Shown in pieces: positions 56,674 through 64,000 of a stretch of 64,000 nt of DNA. The notes below the pieces were generated by a model. That model was not told where the DNA came from, searched no databases, and saw only the letters and a program-made list of their open reading frames with translations. The DNA lies in assembly GCA_022385805.1 (NCBI GenBank), contig MU277686.1, positions 70,249 through 134,248 on the forward strand, given 5' to 3'. The DNA is from Pilatotrama ljubarskyi. Its lineage: Eukaryota; Basidiomycota; Agaricomycetes; Polyporales; Polyporaceae. Both the position numbers and the translations under genes were made by a program. The first letter of the stretch is position 1. Every line of letters begins with the position of its first letter.

Positions 56674-57536
56674 ATGTCGCACGGAAAGCAGTTCACCCTT
56701 TACACCCATGTCGGCGGCCCCAACGGCTGGTGAGCCTCACTATCGCACGCACACGATATCGCGGACTGTTGAGCTGACCGTGGGCGCGCGTGCTACAGGA
56801 AAGTCGCGTTCGTGCTCGAGGAGCTCGGGCTGACGTACGAGAGCAAGTACCTCGACTTCAGCAAGAACGAGCAGAAGGCCCCAGAGCACACCGCGCTGAA
56901 CCCGAACGGTCGCATTCCGACGCTCGTCGACCACCAGAACGGCGACTTCGCGGTCTGGGAGTCGAACGCGATCCTGCTCTACCTGCAGGAGAAGTACGAC
57001 AAGGAGAACAAGCTCGGCGTGACGAACCCGAACGACAAGTACACCCTCCTCCAGTGGCTCTTCTTCCAGGCCTCCGGGCAGGGGTGCGTGTCTGCGAGTT
57101 GTCCATGACGCATTGGGCCTGACGCAAGCGTGTCTACTGTGTAGCCCCTACTTCGGACAGGCGTTCTGGTTCCTCAAGTACCACCCGGAGAACCTCCCCA
57201 GCGCGATTGAGCGCTACCAGAAGGAGACGGTCCGAGTGTTCACGGTGCTCGAGGGCGTGCTCTCCAAGCAGGAGTGGCTCGTCGGCGGCAAGCCCACGAT
57301 CGCGGACATCGCGTTCATCACGTGGAACCGCGCTGCGTTCGGCGTTGTCCTCAAGGACTTCCAGAACGTCAACGTCGAGAAGGACTTCCCTTCGGTCTAC
57401 AAGTGAGTGTCTTGGTTTTGATGATGTCAGAAAGGAGAGCTTACCGAGCGCGCGCGATAGGTGGCACAAGAAGCTTGAGGAGCGTCCCGCTGTGGCGAAG
57501 GTGCTCCAGATCCAGGCTGAAGTCCAGAAGCAATGA
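56674..57536 (+). CDS. Glutathione S-transferase, Ure2p-like class
   Basis: Cytosolic GSTs conjugate glutathione to electrophiles or reduce peroxides; Ure2p-type enzymes are numerous in wood-decay fungi and handle plant-derived compounds. Four exons (56674-56729, 56799-57083, 57145-57402, 57461-57536) give 224 residues with consistent phases. The N-terminal thioredoxin fold has FTLYTHVGGPNGWKVAFVLE with the short GGPNGW loop where Ure2p-class enzymes bind glutathione, NPNGRIPTLVDH with the cis-proline, and the glutathione-binding WESNAILLYL. The C-terminal helical domain begins near residue 95 and includes FGQAFWFLKYHPENLPSAI and VGGKPTIADIAFITWNRA, the usual N-capping segment. There is no catalytic cysteine of the omega type and no targeting signal. 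A TATA box precedes it. The length is typical. Confidence 0.93.
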
Positions 57537-58204
57537 GCGCTGGTGCACGGGGATGTATCAGATCATGTAGGTTTTCACGAAGAAGACATACTACCAAACA
57601 TATCACACGATACGGAATTGTGGCCGCCTGCTTTGAAATCGAGCACACCAACACAACGGATTGAAAGGGGTGACTGCTCTTGCAGTGGCGATTAACCCAC
57701 AAAACTTTGCTCGAGATCCCATGGCTCATGCGAAGGGGCTTGAATGCCCATGCAAGAGGGTGGCATGGGCTGTCGACAACTGAAACGACCTCATGCTACG
57801 CGCAGCCGGCGACATCCATAAGGCTTTCGTTGGGAAGAAAAGGACAGGTGCGCGGCTTATATGCAGGTGAGCGGCCCTGAGAATGTCCTACGCATCTCCA
57901 CCAACCTTCAAGAGCATGGCAAGAGGGCGAGAGGATACCTTTTGAGGCGTGAATGCCGGTAAATCTCCTGCGATATACCTTCCCTATTTCTCGCGAGTCA
58001 CATGTCATTGTCCAGGTACGCACGCCGTCCCGCCCTCGGACCGCGTCCGCTCATGGAGCTTGTAGGTGATCACCAGTCGGAGGGGCCCAGCATGGCCTCC
58101 ACAACGCTTCGCGCTTCCTAGTCCGGCATTGAGCCGACGTATATAGTGGCCGCCACCTGGACACGACGTCTCGGATGCTCCTGCAAAGGATCCCTGGGTG
58201 TAGC
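57537..58204. other. Intergenic region with GH79 promoter
   Basis: Nothing recognised except the TATA box near the right end. Confidence 0.5.
58140..58146 (+). promoter_or_regulatory. TATA box of the GH79 gene
   Basis: TATATAG ends 29 nt before ATG 58175 and 59 nt before ATG 58205. Transcription should start about 30 nt downstream, so the second ATG is the better start codon. Confidence 0.6.
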
Positions 58205-59986
58205 ATGCCGTCGCTCTCCACCATCCTCACCAGCCTGGTATGGCTGTACCAAGTGCGCGCCATCGCCGTGCCGTCGAGCCCGCCTTCGAACGCAGCCCCC
58301 GTCGATCCCTCTCTCGTCAGCATCTCCATGGAATTCTTTGCCTTTCCGGGCTACACCCAGCTCAGTGGCACGAATAACTGCCTGGCTAACCTCGCTTCCC
58401 TGCGTGGAGCTCAGCCGGCTGTCCGGATTGGCGGTACTACTCAGTTAGAGCTGCTGTTCAAATCACCTTGGACGAGAACTTTTTCACTCACAGAAGTGTC
58501 TTCTCAGGGACCGCGCGACGTTCGACCCGAACCTGCAATCGCCAGTCAACTATACCGTCGCGTCTCCCGCCGATGCGCCTGCTAGTCTGACATACGGCCC
58601 GTCCTTCTTCAGTCTGGCGTCGCAGCTGAAGGGCGACGTCACCGTCGGGCTCAACCGGCAGCTGAACAACCAGGCCAACTCGCTCTCCGCTGGCTCTCGT
58701 GCGAAGCAGAGCATGGGAAACCTCTTCGCTATCGAGCTTGGGAACGAGCCTGATCGTGCGTGATTCTTGCGGTGGCATGGGGTCGGAATACCGACGTCGT
58801 CTTCGAGTGTATGCGAGCAGTTCGCCTATCGCGTCAGGAACGGGATGGAGTCAGTCGATTGACATCTCGTCGGAGGCAAAGTGGTTCACCGCCATGGCGC
58901 CGACCGTGAGCGCAAGCCACTGTTGTCTTCGGGCAGCCCACGCTCAACGTTTTGATTCTCTCAGCTGGGCAACATCTTCCAGGGCGCGGTCTACTTGTCG
59001 TGGAACACCCAGACCCTCGTGTCGAACATTGGCAGCGCGGCATTGAAGACGATTAAAACAATATCTCGTCATTCCTACCCACAATCGGCATGCGGAGGCG
59101 CCAGCACGAACCTCCCAAGCCTGATGAGCCACTCGTAAGGGTACATGGCGATGCCAAAATGCGTTGTGGCTGACAGTAGCTCGTGCCAGGGGTACCGTGT
59201 CCTATGTCAGTCAGTACAAGGCTGAAGCCACCGCTGCGCACAACACGGGGAAGAAGTTCTTCCTCGGAGAGACCAATTCAGGTGGGTTCATGCTGAGACT
59301 GCATCCTCGCGTTGCTACTGCTAATATGGGAACGAGATCAGCGACGTGCGGCGGCGGCGGAATCAGCCCCACATTCGGCGCCGGCCTTTGGATTATAGAC
59401 TATGTCTTACAGAGTGCCCTCATCGGCGTTGACCGTCTCTACTTCCATCACGGTACCATAGGTAACTGCGTAAGTGCATGCTCGTATATTAAGGCAACAA
59501 GGCCGCTCACGGTTACATATCGTGTACCAGGCCTACTGCTGGTGGGGAGAAAACGTGGTCTTTTCGCCCTACTACGGCGCCGTATTCGTCTCCGAGTTCC
59601 TGGGCACCGACGGAGCGAAGGTCGCCATGCTCGACAACGGGTCCACAGCTGTCGCCGTCTACGCAGTTTACTCATCAAACGGCGTACCGCTTCGCCTCTT
59701 GATCCTGAACTCGAACTACTTCGACGGCACCGGAACGAGGTCAAGCACGTCCGTCACGTTCAGCGGCCTCTTGACGTCTAGCGAAACAAAGCAAGCGAAA
59801 CGCCTGACGGCTCCGAACGCGACGTCGCGTGTGGATCAGGGTGCGGCGGTTACCATTGGTGGGAGTGGCACGTTTGGGACGAACTGCGCGAAGACGGGCG
59901 CTGAGCAGACAGAGTCGGTCCCGGTCAGCGGCAACTCGTTCACGGTCTCGGTGCGGGCCTCAGAGGCGCTGATCGTGTATCTGTAA
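58205..59986 (+). CDS. Glycoside hydrolase family 79 beta-glucuronidase, secreted
   Basis: GH79 enzymes remove glucuronic or 4-O-methyl-glucuronic acid from glycans such as arabinogalactan. Seven exons (58205-58443, 58508-58755, 58808-58905, 58965-59134, 59190-59281, 59342-59469, 59531-59986) give 476 residues with consistent phases. Residues 1-22 form a signal peptide (MPSLSTILTSLVWLY, then VRAIAVP). The barrel begins ISMEFFAFPGY and has AVRIGGTTQDRATFDP. The acid/base glutamate is Glu160 in AIELGNEPD, and the nucleophile candidate is Glu279 in KKFFLGETNS. The C-terminal beta-sandwich domain (about 350-476) includes RLLILNSNYFDGTGTR. Several NxS/T sites fit secretion. The acceptor 59189 was chosen over an earlier AG because it alone restores the frame into YVSQYKAE. 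Consistent with plant cell-wall degradation; no partner genes lie beside it. Confidence 0.95.
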
Positions 59987-60676
59987 CCTTTTAAAGAGGA
60001 CGTTCTGATTTGTTTCGCCGTCCGGATTTGACTGGGGTCAAATGAGAGAAGGTGGCGATCCTGTTCAACGTGTAGAAGTGATTCCGCATGGATTCCTGCA
60101 AGTCGGAGACTGCACTGCGGTGCAAACCATCCTAGATTCTTGCGAGCCAGTGCTCTGCGGCCGACACTCCGCGACGGACGCGTGCCCTGGTGTCGGCGAA
60201 AGAGATCGAACTTGGATTGTATGGCGAGAACCACATCTTAACACTGTCTGCGTGCTCCCGTCAGTATTCGTGGAGACAGTCATATTGTTATCTCCACGAC
60301 ATAACATATTCTCCTTGCAAGATCTCGAGCGCTGTGGTAAGTGAAAACGGTCGCACTGCCAGTGATCGTGAGTCGGTGAGAGTGAGCACTGTCGAGACTC
60401 CGACTCCGACTCCGACTCGAGGTGCACAGTGCCGGGCGTACGCGTGTGCCCGATGTCGATCGAGATCGTTTGGAGTGCCCGTTATGGTAATCCCACGTGA
60501 ATCCCACCCACATAGCGCGAACTGCTCCCTAGTGCATCTCTGAGCAAAATCCATCCATATATTCGAGCAGCGCCGAGTCGGAGCAACCGTGGACTTCGCT
60601 GCCAGTGCGCAAGTGCCGTAACGCCCAGATATATGTTCCACTCAGCAATTTGCAAACTTGGCGCTAAACCTCTCTG
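59987..60676. other. Intergenic region
   Basis: Contains the hexamer repeat listed next and the promoter of the transcription factor gene. No gene was recognised. Confidence 0.5.
60396..60418. repeat. Short GACTCC hexamer repeat
   Basis: Three complete GACTCC units plus a partial fourth, in noncoding DNA. A minor microsatellite. Confidence 0.8.
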
Positions 60677-63505
60677 ATGTCTTGCGATTCAACCCAGGAC
60701 TCGGAGCAGCCACCGCTTGCCTCTACCGATGGGGCCCCTCAGGGAGCGTCCAGCAGCGCTGCTGTGACTAAGAACGGAAACACGTCGAAGATGCGGTCGC
60801 ATCGAGGAAATATTCCTACCCTCCCGCAGACAAAGCTGTGCCCTCTATGCCCTGCCAAGTTCACAAGAACGACTCACCTCAATCGCCACATGAAGACTCG
60901 TAAGTCTTGTCTTGCACTAGCTGAGGGTATGTCGACCAATACTGATGTTATAGACACAAACGAGAGGTTGTATGAGTGCGATGTGAGTATCATCTGTTAT
61001 GGCCCCTGTCTTCAGCTCATACTCATCCGAATTGATAGCGTTGTCATGCACAATTCACTCGAAGCGATCTCCTCAGTCGACATAAACGCTCCTGCTGCGC
61101 TTCGTAAGCGATTTATCTCTCTGCTACTGTCAAAGCGTTGCTGATGTCTCTCGCATCTTCACATCATACAGCTCTTTGGCAAATCGCTCGAGACGAAAGT
61201 CATGCCAGAGCTGCGCTGACTCAAAGGTCAAGTGCGACCTGCAGCAGCCCTGTTCGAGATGCAAGGCGAGAAATCGTGACTGCGTCTACGTGAATGCTGC
61301 GCCCGCTGTTTCCGAGGAGAACAGTGCGGTGCCTTCCAACAGCTCTCCGGAGGCGGCACAAACCGAGAGCCCAACAGACTCGTCATCTCAAACTCAAGGA
61401 GACTCTCCGAAGGAGTCGAGCCCCACAGCGCACAATTCGGATGGCGCGCAGTCCTGCTCCTCTTTACCCGAGTCGTCAGCGGTTGCTCCTGTACTCGCAC
61501 CCTTCTCTACATCAGCTGACGTTTCCTCTGAGGACCCCTCCCCTAATCAGCCCTCCGACGTTTTGCCAGATCCGACGTTCCCACCATCCTCCCTTGTCCC
61601 CACCAGCGAACTTCTTACAGTGTCAAGTGGGCAGTCGACCCAGGAGAGGTCTTACCTCAGCGAATTATTCTCCAGCCAAATGTACGACGACCTCTTCTCC
61701 GACCTCTTCACCTCCAGTTTCGACAAGAATCCGACAATACCGGGACAGCACTTCCATGCAGACTCAACCAACGTTCTGATCGACCGGTTGATGATGACAG
61801 GAATCGGGCCAGTGCCATCAGGAGACGTCTTCTACGATGCGCCTGCGCAGCTCGCCATCTACGACTCGGCGCCGCCCAACCCTTCATACTCTCTCGATGG
61901 CTTCGGGAGTTTCTTGCCCAACGAAGCCCCACAACCTAGTATCCCTAAGCCCATTCCTACTGGGCAGCCTTCGCCAGCCGAGCTCAACCAGTACTGTACG
62001 TGTATCTCTTTCGAGTGGACCTCTCCATGTGTCCAGCTAGCAGCCGTTCTGAACACATTGCGTTCGTTTCAGTCATCCACTTTATCACGACCTTTGCGTG
62101 GCACTCGCCAGTTATCCACCTCCCCACGTTGCTCCAGGAACCCAGGCTCCCTGTCCTGTTAACCGCCATGCAAGCATGCGGTGCAATGTATGCGCGTACT
62201 CCTACCGCCGACAAGTTCATTGACAGCGTCCTCGCCACCGCACGCGATGAAATCATTGCTGACCTGGTGAGTGGGATCTGCGACATGAGAAAATATACGC
62301 CATGGTGACCAATACACACCTGCAGTCTTCCAACAATAAGAGTTACGACGAGATCACCCAGCTCACGCAGGCGTCCACTCTCATCCAAACCATCGGGCTA
62401 TTCCACCGCGATCCTGCGCAGCGCGCGAAGTCTAACGTCTATCACGGCATGACCGTCATGGTAGGCTTCAGTTTCTGTATGTTCTGTCGCCATGGTGACT
62501 GATGATCCCCACTAGATGCTGCGTATGTGTGGTTATGTTACCAAGACGCGAGACTGGAAGTACGAGGATATCGACTTTACGGATCCAGCCGCCGTTGAGC
62601 GGGCATGGCAAAGATGGGTACGGCACGAGTCAGCGAAGAGGTGAGTCAAATCTCCGACGCTTGACGTGAAGCTGCGAGGCTTGGGCGCTGATGGGCTGCA
62701 TAGGGCCATCTGGTTGTGCTACCTGCACGACTGCGTCCACGCCATATACTTCAACCTCTCGCCAACGTTCCGCACGGAGCAGTTCACGCTAGGCTTTCCC
62801 TCCGAGGACGGCCTCTGGACGGCCAAGAACGCGACCGAATGGGCAATGCTCCTCCAGACCCCCTCGCCCTACGGCTCGATCGAAGTGCGACTCTGCGGCC
62901 TCTACCTCAAGGCGCTCTACTTCTACCTGACCCAAAACAACCCGGACAACGGCCCGCGGCCGTTCAACGTCTCGCCCTTCGCGCACTTCATCATGATTCA
63001 CGCGATGATGCGCAAGCTGTTCGAGATGTACCTCCGCGACCGCTTGCACTTCGCTCAGGTCGACAGCGACGGGGCCGGCGGCGCGCGGCCGAAGATCAAC
63101 CCGCACTTCGTCGACCGCGACCGCGCGTTCCACGTACAGATCCTCCTGCATTACTGGCTGCAGAGCTGGCAAAACTCACCGGAGACGCCGCGCGACGTGC
63201 CGGAGCAGCAGCAGCGCTTCTGCTTTAATGCGCTCCCGTTCTACTGGCTCGCGCAGGTCGGGCTCGTCGCGTACCAGGAGGGCCTCCCGCCGTTCGACCC
63301 GGACGGGACGTACATCACCTCGCACGATGCGAAGTTCGCGCTGATAAAGAAGTGGGAGCGGCACATACGCAAGTTTTTGGCGAGTGGGGAGCAGACCCCG
63401 ACGAAGTTCTGGGACGAGGTGATGAAGATCAGGATCGAGTCGTGGCAAGCGGAGACGGGCTTCGAGTACGAGCATCTCCTGGGGTACTTCCAGAGGAATG
63501 ACTGA
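60677..63505 (+). CDS. Transcription factor with two C2H2 fingers, Zn2Cys6 cluster and fungal_trans-like domain
   Basis: A nuclear DNA-binding regulator of the fungal class combining C2H2 and Zn(II)2Cys6 fingers. Eight exons (60677-60899, 60954-60982, 61039-61103, 61172-61995, 62073-62266, 62326-62460, 62516-62640, 62704-63505) give 798 residues with consistent phases. Finger 1 is CPLCPAKFTRTTHLNRHMKTH (about residues 56-76, split by an intron at the histidines). Finger 2 is CDRCHAQFTRSDLLSRH, assembled from exons 2 and 3. The binuclear cluster is CQSCADSKVKCDL, then CSRCKARNRDC. A long Ser/Pro-rich acidic linker covers about 145-380. The C-terminal half has the helical middle-homology pattern (FAWHSPVIHLPTLLQ, LTQASTLIQTIGLF, WLCYLHDCVHAIYF). 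Upstream targets are unknown; it lies beside the GH79 gene, but that need not mean regulation of it. Confidence 0.93.
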
Positions 63506-64000
63506 GAGAGTCGCGGGGGCATGTCGATAAAGAGGCATCTATCGCTCAGGGTCCTCTATTCCACCACTTGTACGCTATATGTGATGATTTGCTTATCCCC
63601 ACTGGGAGTGGGCCCATGCCGCGGACCCACTCCGTGCGCCGACCGTGACGAGCACTGGAGACCGGCGGCCGAAAGGCTCCTGGCAGTTGTCCATGCGCTC
63701 CTTTTTGTCAGCCTCTGACCCACACGTCGATCCGCAATTCAGCGACGGTCATGAGCATTGACTGAGACGTCCGGACTTGAATTCTGCACGAGGTTCTAAC
63801 TTCTGCACGCGGCACTAGGTTGCGAGCGCTTAGGGGCCATGCCGGGCAGTCTTGCAGGTTGTCTTCAACCTATATTGATCACATGAACTTGCAGTACTAT
63901 GACTGACTTCTTCCTCGACTGCAGACAGTGCTGGGTTGTAAGTTGCAGGCAACCCAAGACATAGGTATGTAGGTCGCGGAAGGTCTGTATTCGTTCGAGC
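63506..64000. other. Window end, no gene recognised
   Basis: 3' region of the transcription factor gene. A short perfect inverted repeat (GAGTGGG and CCCACTC, 13-nt spacer) near 63605-63631 is the only structure seen; its meaning is unknown. Confidence 0.5.

Noticed and set aside
63605..63631. Perfect 7-bp inverted repeat as a terminator
   Set aside because: Simple hairpin terminators are a bacterial feature and do not end fungal polymerase II genes; there is no other support.
1..64000. Search for CRISPR arrays, intact transposons, retroelement LTRs, biosynthetic clusters and viral genes
   Set aside because: No regularly spaced repeats, transposase or reverse transcriptase motifs, core biosynthetic enzymes or viral proteins were seen by eye. 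Small degenerate elements could be missed without a repeat library.

Overview
The window looks like nuclear DNA of a filamentous basidiomycete, most likely an agaricomycete. Genes are split by many short GT-AG introns, mostly 45-75 nt. Several genes have a TATA box 50-120 nt before the start codon. The gene content is fungal: a MedA-type regulator, a DASH subunit, a GH79 beta-glucuronidase, a Ure2p-type GST and a divergent G-alpha. I cannot name the species. No prokaryotic, CRISPR, viral or intact transposon feature was seen.

Layout from left to right. 1-5080 holds one weak hypothetical gene and otherwise nothing I recognise. 5081-9893 (+) carries Mediator subunit MED27 and a MedA-like developmental regulator. 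10575-17783 (-) is one large DOCK-family guanine nucleotide exchange factor. 19500-21411 (+) is a DASH kinetochore subunit related to Spc34. 22036-23396 (+) is a decayed F-box gene. 24089-25410 (+) is a dihydrodipicolinate-synthase-superfamily aldolase. 25411-28567 is gene-poor and contains a strong fold-back repeat. 28568-29349 (+) is a dual-specificity phosphatase. 30207-31823 (-) is a formate/nitrite channel. 32633-33652 (-) is another F-box gene. 35101-38712 (+) is a WW-MyTH4-RhoGAP. 40691-43063 (+) is a divergent G-alpha. 43549-43733 (-) is a U2 snRNA gene. Two more F-box paralogues follow in tandem (44192-47293, -). Next come a 6-phosphogluconate-dehydrogenase-like oxidoreductase (-), a 22-exon OPT transporter (+), a mitochondrial-looking ComA/HSA32-like protein (-), a small hypothetical gene (-), the GST (+), the GH79 glucuronidase (+) and a zinc-finger transcription factor with two C2H2 fingers plus a Zn2Cys6 cluster (+).

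For most multi-exon genes I worked out exons by hand. In those genes every intron phase and the total coding length agree, which is the main support for the models. The genes do not form a recognisable metabolic cluster. Three encode parts of GTPase signalling (a DOCK activator, a RhoGAP and a G-alpha), but they are not adjacent and shared function is only a possibility. The most distinctive local feature is a family of four related F-box genes in states from intact to clearly broken. I did not find a convincing new multi-gene system.
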